From NCBI GenBank assembly GCA_036499395.1, contig DASYDW010000068.1:124001-188000 (forward strand): a stretch of DNA of 64,000 nt, read 5' to 3'. A program made the position numbers and the translations under genes. Below, piece after piece: positions 27,956 through 36,714 of this stretch. Origin of the DNA: Pirellulales bacterium. GTDB taxonomy: Bacteria; Planctomycetota; Planctomycetia; Pirellulales; JACPPG01. The first letter of the stretch is position 1. Each line of letters opens with the position of its first letter. The notes beneath the pieces are model-generated. The model was not told the origin of the DNA and did not search any database. It was given only the letters and a program-made list of their open reading frames with translations.

Positions 27956-28882
27956 TCAGGCGACCAGCCCCTTCGTCACCAGCATGAACACATCTTCCAG
28001 CGAAGGATCGCGTTCCGCGAAGGAATGCATGCGAACGCCGGCCGCGACAAGCTCTTCGAGCAATGCGGCCAGGCAGGCATCATCGGCCGCCATTTCGACG
28101 CGAGCCCGGGTCCCCTCGATTTGCAAATCGAGCGTCTCCGGCCGGCTGCGAATGATCGACAGGCCGGCGTCCATCCGCTCGTGAAAGCGAATTTCCAGGA
28201 CGCGGTTGCGGCGAATGCGCTTGTAAACCTCGTCGATCGGTCCGTGCATCAACAACTGGCCGCGTTCGATAATGCCGATCGAGGTGCAGCAGTCCGCTAA
28301 CTCGGTGAGGATATGGCTCGAAATAAGAATCGTTTTGCCCATCCGCCTTAGCTCGCGCAGCAAGGCCTTGACCTCGAGCCGGGCGCGAGGGTCTAAGCCG
28401 CTCGAGGGCTCGTCCAGGATCAGCACCGGCGGGTCGTGAACCAGCGTCTTGGCCAGGCACAGACGCTGCTTCATGCCGCGCGACAGGCCGTTCACGAAAT
28501 CGTCGCGCTTGTGGGTCAGGTCCAATAGCTCAAGCACGTCGCCGATCACTTGTTTGCGACGCGAGCGCGGCAACTGGTAGGCGACGGCAAAGAAGTCGAG
28601 AAACTCCCAAACCTTCATGCCGTCGTAGACGCCGAAATTGTCAGGCATGTAGCCGACGCTGCGGCGCACGGCCAGCGGATCGCGCGTGACGCTGTGGCCG
28701 TTGACGATTCCCTCGCCGTGCGTCGCATTGAGCAACGTGGCAAGGAAGCGGATCGTGGTGCTCTTGCCGGCACCATTGGGTCCGATGAAGCCAAAGAGCT
28801 CACCCGCCTCGATCTTGAGATTGAGCGACTCGACGGCAACGTATTCGCCGTAAGTCTTGCCGAAGTCGATAAGTTCGATCAT
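27956..28882 (-). CDS. ABC-2 transporter ATP-binding protein
   Basis: A 308-residue ATPase of the drug-export/GldA type. Walker A is GPNGAGKST, the signature NGLSRGMKQRL, Walker B VLILDEPSSGLDP, and the H-loop ISSHI. The C-terminal 90 residues (RNRVLEIRFHERMDAGL onward) form the extra domain usual in ABCA/Gld-type ATPases. The ATG at 28882 (MIELIDFGKTYG) was chosen over one 12 codons upstream. It lies between the 859-residue membrane protein (42 bases upstream) and the double permease. Confidence 0.88.
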   Translation of the reverse strand: MIELIDFGKTYGEYVAVESLNLKIEAGELFGFIGPNGAGKSTTIRFLATLLNATHGEGIVNGHSVTRDPLAVRRSVGYMPDNFGVYDGMKVWEFLDFFAVAYQLPRSRRKQVIGDVLELLDLTHKRDDFVNGLSRGMKQRLCLAKTLVHDPPVLILDEPSSGLDPRARLEVKALLRELRRMGKTILISSHILTELADCCTSIGIIERGQLLMHGPIDEVYKRIRRNRVLEIRFHERMDAGLSIIRSRPETLDLQIEGTRARVEMAADDACLAALLEELVAAGVRMHSFAERDPSLEDVFMLVTKGLVA

Positions 28883-28924
28883 GTCCTGTCGATCAGTGGC
28901 CTCGCTAGAGGCCAGCAATTTGGT

Positions 28925-31504
28925 TTAAGGAGTATTCTCAGCGGGCTGACGCAAGAAGTCGATAACTTCCTCGTCGACCAGGTCGTTGCCGACTTGCGCC
29001 CGGGAGTTGAAGTCGATCTGAATGGGCAGTGCTGGACCGTAAGTCAAATGGGCGACCACGATCGATGCTCGACGAGACTGAGTCGCTGCCGGCGTGATCG
29101 TGACGCCGGGCAACTCGTCGCCCGTCCAAGCAATCAACCGCACTTCTCCGGCGGCGACTTCGCTTTGCGCAAGATCCACTAGCGAATCAAGTTCTAGCGG
29201 GCCGGTGGCTGCATTTTCCTTTTCGGGCACGAGGTTTCTTTCGCCGCCGTTCTTTCCCCTTGCGGTGCGTGCCGTCAATGAGATATCGAGTGTTTCGTCC
29301 GCGGCCAAGGAGCCGATGTGAAACGGCTTGTCTCGATCAATAACGATCATCACTTTCCGCAGGTCGAGCCCGGTGCCATTGTGCAGCCTATAGACGTCCG
29401 AATCGACAAGATGGGTCCATTGGAGCCGTCCCGCGAGCGGATACATTTCTTCGCTGTGAACCATTCCAGTGGCGTTCGAGGAAACGGCGAGGTTCGTCAG
29501 TTGCAGCGGGTACTGGTCGGCGGTCGTGGTGACGGGCTCCTGACGCAGTGTTACCGTGGCGCGGGATTGTCGGACGGGAAAGTTTATGCCAGAAGCGAAT
29601 GGCAACGCTACGGCCGAAGGACTGGCCATCTCGACGGAATAGTTGGTCGCAAGCGAGGTATACAGCAACGAATAACGCGTCAGGTGTGCGCGAGCATATT
29701 CGGGTTGAATTTCAACGACCGCGATTTCGGTGGCCGAGCGGTCGAAGCCGATGTCCAACTGAGCCAGCCGGACGACAAGCCCTCCAAACACAATGGCGAT
29801 CAACGGCGCCGCAACCCAGGCCCATTCGACGCGACCCAGCGAACGAAACACGAGCCAGTTCAGCGGGACGAGGACGAATATGTATGCACCCAGCATATAG
29901 AGCACGAACATCGCGCGGGGAACCGAAATTGCGGCGGCTTCTCTCAGTAGCTCGCGCGCTTTTTGCGACGCCTGGCTTTGATCGTCCCAGGCCGCGACGC
30001 CGCCGTTGACGCCGCCCAATTCGCCGGCATTCGGCAAAATGAGCATCGCCGGGTCCGCGCTGTTCGAGAAGCGGCGTGGTGGCAGCCCGCCTTTCCAGGG
30101 CATTTGATCGAGCGCTGGGGGCGCGATCGCCAACCGGCCCGCGTCGCGCGTGAAGAAGCGCATCTGCGACACGCGAGCGGAATCGTCCAACACACCGTCG
30201 GCCCAGCCGACGCCAACTTTATCTTCGTAGCTTTTTACAAAACGGCGCGGCGTGCCGCGCAACAGCAGGGAATGAAAGAGGGCGTCGTACCCGGGCCATT
30301 CGACCAAATCTCGCTGGGTGAGTCGGAATGCCGTGACCACGGTGCGACCGCGGCCGACGGCGCGTTCGGCGACCAATGCCTGGTTGCTGTCGTCCTCGGC
30401 CAGAATATTCGCTGCGCGGTCAGCGGTATTCAAATGCTGGCCGGTCCACGGCTGAGCAGTCTGTAGTTTGCGCGAATCGTCGGGCGACACGCGAGCCAAC
30501 GGGGCCAAAGTGTCTGTGCCCATTTCCCAACTGTCGCCTGGGCCGGCCGGGAGAACCCCCTCCAAAAAACTGCCGCGCAGCAGATCGAGCGAATCGGGGC
30601 CGCTGACGATCAATTGCCCTCCCCAGTGAAGCCAGTCGAGCATCGCCTGTTGCTGTGGTGGCGTGAGCAGCTTGGGATCGAGGCTGTCCCAGAGCACGAC
30701 CGCGGTGTTCGTCCAGAAGAGCGGTTGTTCGGGCAGGGGAGCGGCGGCCGTGATCTTGGGCAACAGCACGCGGTAGTGCGCCTGCGCGCCACGATCCTCG
30801 ATACTGCCACGCGGCGCCCAAATTGAGTCAAGCGTGTGCAGGTACCGATAATCTTCGACTTGCTGCGCTAACACAACGAAGAAGAATTGTTCGTTGGGGA
30901 CCAGCGTAAGTAATTCACGGGCGTTCCACATATCGCGACCGCCCGACGAGAGTAGGCGGGTAGCTATCTGCCGATGGGGGCTATGCGTCGGCGTGAAGAC
31001 TTCTACATCGAGAATCTTCTTTTGCATTTTCGCCAAGAGCGCCGGACGCGAGCTGCGCATCCGAAAGGCCTGGCCGTCCAGGTCGACCGGGTCGCCGGTG
31101 GGGGTCACCATTTCGGTGACCAGGTCGCCGCGGAAATCGTCGAAATTCGCGCGGGTCTCGAGCGAGCCCGTTGTCCAATGGCCCGGCTTGATGCCGGATT
31201 CGACGCGATCCGTTTCACTCGGGCGAAGTGTGAATGGTCCGAATGAGAAGGGATCAATCGGGCGTTTCACTTTGCTATCTTCGTCGAGCGCTTCTTGGGC
31301 GGCGATGCGCGCGGCATTGGTTGCGTCTTGCGTCGAGCGACGGACAATCAAAGTCACAAGTGCCGCGATCACGGCCACGATCAACAGCGACGACTTCCAA
31401 CGTCTTCGCAGAAACGCAAATCGTCTGACCGGCTCGCCATTGGACGCCGAGGAGGGTGGCTGATCCTGTGGCGAAAGGTTGTCGATGCCAGGGGATTCGT
31501 CCAT
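28925..31504 (-). CDS. Large membrane protein of the ABC-2 operon, GldG-like
   Basis: An 859-residue protein. One membrane helix at about 38-55 follows a Pro/Ser-rich N-terminus. A middle domain (about 260-400, with AVVLWDSLDPKLLTPPQQQAMLDWLHWGGQLIVSGP) resembles the class-I glutamine-amidotransferase-like fold seen in GldG-type or DUF4350 proteins, without a catalytic Cys. Two helices lie near 555-595. The C-terminal 230 residues are beta-rich. It is the first gene of a unit with the ATPase and double permease, a recurrent planctomycete arrangement, and is probably the periplasmic/regulatory partner of the exporter. The function is inferred from context. Confidence 0.7.
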   Translation of the reverse strand: MDESPGIDNLSPQDQPPSSASNGEPVRRFAFLRRRWKSSLLIVAVIAALVTLIVRRSTQDATNAARIAAQEALDEDSKVKRPIDPFSFGPFTLRPSETDRVESGIKPGHWTTGSLETRANFDDFRGDLVTEMVTPTGDPVDLDGQAFRMRSSRPALLAKMQKKILDVEVFTPTHSPHRQIATRLLSSGGRDMWNARELLTLVPNEQFFFVVLAQQVEDYRYLHTLDSIWAPRGSIEDRGAQAHYRVLLPKITAAAPLPEQPLFWTNTAVVLWDSLDPKLLTPPQQQAMLDWLHWGGQLIVSGPDSLDLLRGSFLEGVLPAGPGDSWEMGTDTLAPLARVSPDDSRKLQTAQPWTGQHLNTADRAANILAEDDSNQALVAERAVGRGRTVVTAFRLTQRDLVEWPGYDALFHSLLLRGTPRRFVKSYEDKVGVGWADGVLDDSARVSQMRFFTRDAGRLAIAPPALDQMPWKGGLPPRRFSNSADPAMLILPNAGELGGVNGGVAAWDDQSQASQKARELLREAAAISVPRAMFVLYMLGAYIFVLVPLNWLVFRSLGRVEWAWVAAPLIAIVFGGLVVRLAQLDIGFDRSATEIAVVEIQPEYARAHLTRYSLLYTSLATNYSVEMASPSAVALPFASGINFPVRQSRATVTLRQEPVTTTADQYPLQLTNLAVSSNATGMVHSEEMYPLAGRLQWTHLVDSDVYRLHNGTGLDLRKVMIVIDRDKPFHIGSLAADETLDISLTARTARGKNGGERNLVPEKENAATGPLELDSLVDLAQSEVAAGEVRLIAWTGDELPGVTITPAATQSRRASIVVAHLTYGPALPIQIDFNSRAQVGNDLVDEEVIDFLRQPAENTP

Positions 31505-31664
31505 GACTGATTACTGCCTGGCCTGACAAGATGACTCGAACGAGTGAAGAGATGCCGGTCTTACTCTGCGCTTCGAATATGACCTTACATTCGAGTTTAA
31601 GGGACACGCAATCGCGAGAAAAGCGTTCTATAGGCAGTAAATGCGTAGTGTGCAAACGTTTCGT

Positions 31665-32300
31665 TTAGTCGGTTTCCTCTTCGATCAACTTTTCATAATC
31701 CTCGGGATGATCGATGTCCACGAAAGCCGTCGGATCCTCCCAGGAAATCTCTTTCACCGCGCTTCGTGCAACCAGGGCGTTCAGCCCTTCGTCGGACCCA
31801 AGCTGCGATACCTCGGCGGCATGCGGCCACGGAAACAGCACCGGGTGCCCCGTCCGTCCACCGCTTGCCGGCAGGATGATTTGCGGCAGATCCGGACGAT
31901 ATGTCGTGATGACGCGATCGATGAGCGCCGCGCTCAAACGGGGCATGTCGGCCGGCGCGACCATCCAGGCATCGACGGCGCGCGGCGAGGCATTCGCGCG
32001 AATCCAATCCAAGGCGTGACCAACGCTCGATTTCATATCGGGCGGAGGATTGTCCGGAGCGACGACTTCGGCTCCCGCGCGTCGGCAATGCTCGGCAAGT
32101 GCATGGTCGTCCGGATGTATGACCACGACGACGAGCGCTACGCGGCTGCCGCGCCATTGTTCGAGAATATGCTCGACGAGGGGACGCCCCTTCCAGTCGA
32201 GTAGCAGCTTGGGTTTTCCCATCCGCCGGCTGCGGCCTGCTGCGGGAACGATTCCAAAGAATCTCGGTACCACTTCGGCTGGCGAAATGGATCGGCTCAC
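31665..32300 (-). CDS. MocA/MobA-like nucleotidyltransferase
   Basis: A 211-residue NTP-transferase. The N-terminal signature GIVPAAGRSRRMGKPKLLLDWKGRPLVEH is that of molybdenum-cofactor cytidylyl/guanylyltransferases; VAPADMPRLS is the metal-binding region, and GGRTGHPVLFP follows the MocA pattern. Such enzymes attach CMP to molybdopterin for hydroxylases of the xanthine-dehydrogenase type. The GTG start overlaps the stop of the XdhC gene (GTGA), so the two are translated together, consistent with joint action on a molybdenum enzyme. No Mo-hydroxylase subunit gene is in the window. Confidence 0.82.
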   Translation of the reverse strand: MSRSISPAEVVPRFFGIVPAAGRSRRMGKPKLLLDWKGRPLVEHILEQWRGSRVALVVVVIHPDDHALAEHCRRAGAEVVAPDNPPPDMKSSVGHALDWIRANASPRAVDAWMVAPADMPRLSAALIDRVITTYRPDLPQIILPASGGRTGHPVLFPWPHAAEVSQLGSDEGLNALVARSAVKEISWEDPTAFVDIDHPEDYEKLIEEETD

Positions 32301-33385
32301 GAATCACACGCCTGAAGTGACGCTGGACGACCGGGCACCTGGCCGCCACAATTTCTGTGCGCGACCAACTCTGCCAGGATGCTCACCGCAATCTCGGCCA
32401 CGGTTTGCGATCCGATTTCGATTCCAACCGGCGCGAACACCTTGGCCAGCGCTTCGGGCGAGACCCCTTGTGCAACGAGGTCGTCGAAAATGAGGCGAAT
32501 CTTGCGCCGGCTGCCGATCATGCCGACGTACCGTGCGCCGCGATCGACCAGATGATATAACGCCTCTTCGTCGTGATTGTGGCCACGCGTCACGATCAGG
32601 GCAAAAGTATCTGGCGTGATTTCGAGCTGTGATAACGACTCGCCGATATTGCCGAGAATGAGGCGGTCAGCGCGCGGAAAACGGCCGCGCGCCACGTATT
32701 CCGCGCGATCATCCAGCACCCAGACATCGAAATCGAGGTCCGCGGCGATATTCGCCACGGCCTGACCGACATGTCCACCCCCCACGATCAATAACCGGCA
32801 GCGGGCGCGGTGCGTTAAATAAGCAACGCCTGAGATCGCTTGCGGCCGGTGGCGAGCAGCACTTTCGGCGATCACGTCGCGCACGACGCCGGGCAACGGG
32901 GCTGTATCGCCTGTGTGACGGCTGGAGAGCAATTGGCCGGCATCGCTTGCCAGATAACAAGTAGGGGCCGGCAGCCCAGATTTCTCGGCGTCGAAGACGA
33001 TCGCCTCGACGCAGCCGCTGCCCCGTTCGAGCTGTTCTTGCAGGCGTGCGAAGTAGGCCGCCTCGGAAAGCGAACGGAGCGGCTCGACCAGAATCAGCAT
33101 CCGGCCGCCGCAAATCAGTCCATCGTCCCAGCCGTAGTCGTTATCGAGCTGAAACGAACACAATTCGGGTTCGCCTTGCTCCAAGACGGCCAATGCCCGG
33201 CGCTTCACCTCGGCCTCGACGCAACCGCCCCCCAGGGTGCCAGCCTGCGATCCGTCCGCGAACACGAGCATCGCGGCGCCGGCCTTTTGCGGTGTCGAGC
33301 CGCGCGTTTCCACCAGCCGGCAATGAGCAACAGCGCGCCCGGCTGACAGGCTTTCTAGAAGCTGAGGTATGAGCTCACGCATCAT
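32297..33385 (-). CDS. XdhC/CoxI-family molybdoenzyme maturation protein
   Basis: A 362-residue protein. The N-terminal XdhC/CoxI domain shows RGSTPQKAGAAMLVFADG and GTLGGGCVEAEV; the C-terminal Rossmann domain shows LLIVGGGHVGQAVANIA, and VTRGHNHDEEAL and GMIGSRRK are family landmarks. XdhC proteins bind molybdenum cofactor and insert its sulphurated form into xanthine-dehydrogenase-type enzymes. A TATAAT box (33427-33422) precedes the gene. The ATG pair at 33385/33382 was preferred to an earlier start that would begin upstream of this promoter. Confidence 0.85.
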   Translation of the reverse strand: MMRELIPQLLESLSAGRAVAHCRLVETRGSTPQKAGAAMLVFADGSQAGTLGGGCVEAEVKRRALAVLEQGEPELCSFQLDNDYGWDDGLICGGRMLILVEPLRSLSEAAYFARLQEQLERGSGCVEAIVFDAEKSGLPAPTCYLASDAGQLLSSRHTGDTAPLPGVVRDVIAESAARHRPQAISGVAYLTHRARCRLLIVGGGHVGQAVANIAADLDFDVWVLDDRAEYVARGRFPRADRLILGNIGESLSQLEITPDTFALIVTRGHNHDEEALYHLVDRGARYVGMIGSRRKIRLIFDDLVAQGVSPEALAKVFAPVGIEIGSQTVAEIAVSILAELVAHRNCGGQVPGRPASLQACDS

Positions 33386-33421
33386 CGTCTGGCCCGGGGC
33401 ATCGAAACGCGGTTCGCTGGC

Positions 33422-33427
33422 ATTATA
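33422..33427 (-). promoter_or_regulatory. Perfect -10 element before the XdhC gene
   Basis: TATAAT on the minus strand, 37 bases upstream of the XdhC start. No recognisable -35 hexamer at the usual distance. Confidence 0.4.
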
Positions 33428-33472
33428 CTGCGCAGGCCTGCGGCCGCGCAGCAAGTCGCGAATGGTTGGGCG

Positions 33473-33781
33473 CTATGCCGGGGACAGAACCTGCAGTTGC
33501 GTGCCCAGGACCATGTCCTTCACCTTGTCGCGATAGGTCTTCATGTGCGGCGCGACCAGGTGGGCGCGCAAGGCATCGAGGTCCTTCCACCGTTCGACGA
33601 CCGTGACAACGTCGTCGCGCAACGCTCCTTGCACCGGAATGCCGCTGGCAACGTCGACGGTCGGACCATAATCGACGCAGCCATTTTCGGCATGTACCAA
33701 AGGCACCAGGGCATGAAATTCCTTTAGGAACTCGGCCCTCTTGCCCGCAGCCACGGTGATCGTGGCGATCACATGGATCAC
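33473..33781 (-). CDS. Antibiotic-biosynthesis-monooxygenase (ABM) domain protein
   Basis: A 102-residue single ABM domain of the YgiN/quinol-monooxygenase type. Landmarks are IATITVAAGKRAEFL at the start, HAENGCVDYG in the middle, VVERWKDLDALRAHLVAPHM as the conserved W..AxxxHxxxxH region, and a closing strand. Members are cofactor-free oxygenases of quinols or simply ligand-binding dimers; substrate unknown. The start is GTG with GGGAG seven bases upstream. It lies 90 bases ahead of the XdhC gene on the same strand, but the promoter found for the XdhC gene suggests separate transcription. Confidence 0.85.
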   Translation of the reverse strand: MIHVIATITVAAGKRAEFLKEFHALVPLVHAENGCVDYGPTVDVASGIPVQGALRDDVVTVVERWKDLDALRAHLVAPHMKTYRDKVKDMVLGTQLQVLSPA

Positions 33782-33865
33782 GTGAATTCTCCCTGACGCG
33801 GATTTCGATTTACCTGAACCGGTGCAACGCGACCAGCCGACGGGTTAGCCCTCGATGTCAAGGGA

Positions 33866-34567
33866 CTAGCCGCCGATGCCGAGTAGCTCCACCTCGAAGA
33901 TCAATGTCGCGTTCGGGCCGATGACCGGCGGGCTGCCGTTGGGACCATAAGCCAAGTCCGAGGGGACGTAGAGGATCCACTTCGAGCCGACCTTCATCAG
34001 TTGCAACGCCTCGGTCCAGCCAGGGATCACGCCGCCGACGGGAATCTTCAAGGGTTCGCCTCGTTCGTACGAACTGTCGAACGGGGTACCGTCGATCAGG
34101 GTTCCCTTGTAGTGGGCCGTGACGGTGTCGGCTTTCGCCGGAGACTTGCCGGTCCCTTCCTTGAGAACCTTGTATTGCAAGCCGGACTTGGTCGTCTTCA
34201 CGCCTTCGGCCTTGGCATTGGCAGCCAAGAAGGCTTCGCCGTCTTTCTTGTTCTGTTCGGGAATGCGCGCCGAGACTTCTTGCTCGAAGGCCTTGAGCAC
34301 ATTGTCCATCTCTTCGTCGTTCAACGTCGGCTTGGTGCCGGCCATGCCTTCTTGCAATCCCTTAATTAAAGCGGCGCCATCGATAGGGAGGCTCTTTCGC
34401 TTGAAGTTGGAGCCGATGCGATAGCCGATCGAATAGCTGGCATCGGCGGCATTGGCTTTCGGCAGGGCTTCGCCCGGCGGCTTCGCGACCGGGGTCCGCT
34501 TGGGCCCTTGCGCCAACAGGGGCGAGGTCATGCCGATGGCAAGAATCATGACGGTAAGTATTCGCAT
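33866..34567 (-). CDS. FKBP-type peptidyl-prolyl isomerase, exported
   Basis: A 233-residue periplasmic proline isomerase of the FkpA/Mip type. It has a signal peptide (1-19, ending LLAQ), an N-terminal helical dimerisation domain (about 40-125, SYSIGYRIGSNFKRKSLPIDGAALIKGLQEG), and a C-terminal FKBP domain (about 130-233) with VTAHYKGTLIDGTPFDSSYERGEP, VIPGWTEALQLMKVG and DLAYG, the standard active-site residues. The start is backed by AAAGGAAA eight bases upstream. It assists folding of exported proteins. Confidence 0.9.
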   Translation of the reverse strand: MRILTVMILAIGMTSPLLAQGPKRTPVAKPPGEALPKANAADASYSIGYRIGSNFKRKSLPIDGAALIKGLQEGMAGTKPTLNDEEMDNVLKAFEQEVSARIPEQNKKDGEAFLAANAKAEGVKTTKSGLQYKVLKEGTGKSPAKADTVTAHYKGTLIDGTPFDSSYERGEPLKIPVGGVIPGWTEALQLMKVGSKWILYVPSDLAYGPNGSPPVIGPNATLIFEVELLGIGG

Positions 34568-34902
34568 TAATAGGTTTCCTTTATTTCCCTGCAAAGCGGG
34601 TGGGAGCGGTAATTCGCGGTGGGCATTTTTCGCGGCCACTGTGAATGCTCCCCACGAGGAGGCACTCAATCAATACGGGGCGCGGGCAATACGGGGCGCG
34701 GGGTGGAAACGGCTATCTTACCGCCCGATCGCGGGTTCCAAAAGGACATTCGCGCCGGCGAAGGGGACCCTTTTTGCGACGCCAGGAAGGTCAAAACGCC
34801 GAGCGACACTTGCGGTCACGACGATTAGCCCCTAATTTTGCACGCTGAGCGCCACGCCGCGCTTCCAAGCCAGCGAGATTTCCATTCGAGGAGAAACAAC
34901 TT
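34568..34902. other. Divergent intergenic region, FKBP gene / sodC
   Basis: 335 bases with no supported gene. It holds the promoters of two divergent genes and a perfect 16-base tandem duplication (separately listed). No clear -35/-10 pair was found for sodC. Confidence 0.5.
34671..34702. repeat. Perfect tandem duplication of 16 bases
   Basis: Two adjacent identical copies of CAATACGGGGCGCGGG lie in the FKBP/sodC intergenic region. The length fits a replication-slippage event or a duplicated protein-binding site; nothing decides between them. Confidence 0.6.
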
Positions 34903-35463
34903 ATGCGTGCCATGATTGCGTTGATTGTCTCAGTCGTTTTGCTTGCCGGGGTCGTGACCGCCGAACAGGCCAAGGCGCCAGCCGGACATGGCGAAGCAGG
35001 GGGCGTCGACCGCGCCGTGGCGGTTTTGCTGCCCACCGGAGATAGCGGTGTTACGGGCGTGGTCTATTTCTCGCGCGATGGCAAAGCGGTTCATGTCTCG
35101 GGCAAGGTTACCGGCCTAAAGCCCGGCCAGCACGGATTTCACGTGCATCAGTTCGGTGACGTGACCGGCATGAGCGATGGCCTATCGGCCGGCGGCCATT
35201 TCAATCCCGAAAACAAGCCACACGGCAAGCCCGAAGACAAGGAACGGCACGTCGGCGACCTGGGCAATATCACCGCTGGCGAAGACGGAACAGCCACGAT
35301 CGACATCAAGGACAGCATGCTCGAACTCGACGGCCCCCACAGCATTCTCGGCCGCGGACTGGTCGTACACGCCAATCCCGACAAGTTCACGCAGCCTGTT
35401 GGTGACGCCGGAGGGCGCGTGGCCGTGGGTGTGATCGGTGTTGCCTCGCCGCCGAAGAAGTAA
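34903..35463 (+). CDS. sodC: Cu,Zn superoxide dismutase, exported, cysteine-free
   Basis: A 186-residue periplasmic superoxide dismutase. A signal peptide (1-20, ending VVTA) precedes the SOD beta-barrel. All metal ligands are present: copper His80 and His82 (GFHVHQFGD), bridging His99 (GGHFNP), His156 (LVVHA); zinc His107, His116 and Asp119 (HVGDLGN). The electrostatic Arg172 (GGR) is kept. The two cysteines forming the conserved disulphide are replaced: the loop reads TGMSDGLSAGGH where a Cys is expected, and RVAVGVIG stands for RLACGVIG. No Cys occurs anywhere in the protein. Confidence 0.93.
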   Translation: MRAMIALIVSVVLLAGVVTAEQAKAPAGHGEAGGVDRAVAVLLPTGDSGVTGVVYFSRDGKAVHVSGKVTGLKPGQHGFHVHQFGDVTGMSDGLSAGGHFNPENKPHGKPEDKERHVGDLGNITAGEDGTATIDIKDSMLELDGPHSILGRGLVVHANPDKFTQPVGDAGGRVAVGVIGVASPPKK

Positions 35464-35484
35464 ACGTAGAATCATTGGTCGACA

Positions 35485-35519
35485 CCCGCCGGCGCCGAAC
35501 GAATTTCCGCGCCGGCGGG
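35485..35519 (+). terminator. Hairpin after sodC, probable terminator
   Basis: CCCGCCGGCGC pairs perfectly with GCGCCGGCGGG (11 base pairs) across a 13-base loop, beginning 22 bases after the sodC stop. The following bases (GCGTTCGCTTTCG) are only moderately T-rich, so termination may be imperfect. Confidence 0.5.
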
Positions 35520-35574
35520 GCGTTCGCTTTCGATGTCATTGGGAAGGTTTCTAACTCACACAAGGAAGTCAACG

Positions 35575-35736
35575 TTGAAAGCCAAGCTCTTCTCGGTCGC
35601 GGTACTGCTCGCCTCGCTGGCTTGCTCGGGCTGCGGCAAATCGGACAAGGATTACACGCCTCCGCCCCCCAGCGAGAACGTCGATTCGCCGCCGCCGGGT
35701 GGGACGCAAGAGAATCCGGGCCAGCCCCGGCCGTAG
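35575..35736 (+). CDS. Small lipoprotein
   Basis: A 53-residue predicted lipoprotein. The TTG at 35575 was chosen because AAGGAAG lies six bases upstream and gives a clean signal sequence (MKAKLFSVAVLLASLACSGC) with a lipobox ending in Cys. The mature part is only about 35 residues, rich in Pro, Ser, Glu and Asp (DYTPPPPSENVDSPPPGG). No function can be assigned; such short Pro-rich lipoproteins are frequent in planctomycetes. An in-frame ATG at 35533 would give a poorer signal. Confidence 0.65.
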   Translation: MKAKLFSVAVLLASLACSGCGKSDKDYTPPPPSENVDSPPPGGTQENPGQPRP

Positions 35737-35851
35737 GACGGCGCCGTTCGTAAAGCGGTCGCGCGCGATTGCGCCGGCTGCGGACGTCGTTGGCGCCTGA
35801 ACCAGGTACTCCGCGCTTGGTGGGCGTTACGTGCCGATCTGCCGATAGGCA

Positions 35852-36604
35852 TCAGGGCGTGGCCGTGGCATCGTCGAGTTTTTGCACGCGCGAGGGCATT
35901 TGCTTGATGATCAACAGGCGCTGAAGCTGGCGATCGATCTCGTTGGCCGCTTCTTGTTGTATCGCAATGCGCCGCTCGCGCACTTCCAATTCTGGACTCG
36001 TCGCGGCACGTTCGCCGAGCGCGCGGCGGAGATTGATCTGCTCGTGCTTGTCGAGTAACAGCTGTTCATCGGCACGAGCACTGATCTCGCGCAGCTTTTG
36101 CTCAGTCTTTGCCCGATCGAGCACACCCCGCTCAACGACCTCCTTGAAATAACAATTGACGACTGCGTCGACGACTTTCATCCCTTCCATGGGACTGCCT
36201 GTCAGCAGGCGAACCCGCAGCAGTTCGCCATCGTTGGGGTAGTCGAATTTCAGATTCTCTTGCAGCCAGCCGACAGGGTCACGGTGAACTTGTAAAGAGG
36301 GGACGCCGTAAATGGCCGGATCGCGCAGAGCGCGGGTTAGGTTCGACTTGCTGCGCATCAGCTCGACCTGAGTACGTTTGAAATTTCCGTACTCCTCGTC
36401 CGTTTCCGCGTCGCTGAAAACCTTTGGCCAGCCGGAGTCGGAACGCAACCGTTTGACTTGTAAATAAGCTGTCACTTCGACCTTGGAAGTTTCCAGAAAC
36501 AGAAATAATCCGATGGCGATGGCCGTCACCGTGACTAGCATCGTCGCCAGGGTGAAGCGTGCCACGCGGCGCGGCTCGGCACGATGATCTTCGGCGGTGT
36601 CCAT
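35852..36604 (-). CDS. Wzz-like single-pass membrane protein with coiled coil
   Basis: A 250-residue protein. A membrane helix (about residues 17-38) is followed by an extracytoplasmic domain with DYPNDGELLRVRLLTGSPMEGMKVVDAVVNCYFKEVVE, which resembles the polysaccharide chain-length determinant (Wzz/GumC) pattern in which subunits acquire the 'P..a..ivNa' helix. A charged coiled coil (about 165-235) ends the protein. The second membrane helix and kinase domain of true Wzz/Wzc proteins are missing. The start has AAAGGG at reasonable spacing. A role in envelope polysaccharide assembly is possible but unsupported by neighbours. Confidence 0.65.
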   Translation of the reverse strand: MDTAEDHRAEPRRVARFTLATMLVTVTAIAIGLFLFLETSKVEVTAYLQVKRLRSDSGWPKVFSDAETDEEYGNFKRTQVELMRSKSNLTRALRDPAIYGVPSLQVHRDPVGWLQENLKFDYPNDGELLRVRLLTGSPMEGMKVVDAVVNCYFKEVVERGVLDRAKTEQKLREISARADEQLLLDKHEQINLRRALGERAATSPELEVRERRIAIQQEAANEIDRQLQRLLIIKQMPSRVQKLDDATATP

Positions 36605-36714
36605 CGGCGGATTGCCCTTTCTTCGAGGTGAACAGATTGACTCTGGCCGTTTCGAACGAGAGAGGCAGCGTCCCCATTTTAGGTGATACGCAAAGCGAAG
36701 TCGCCAGTCCGGCG

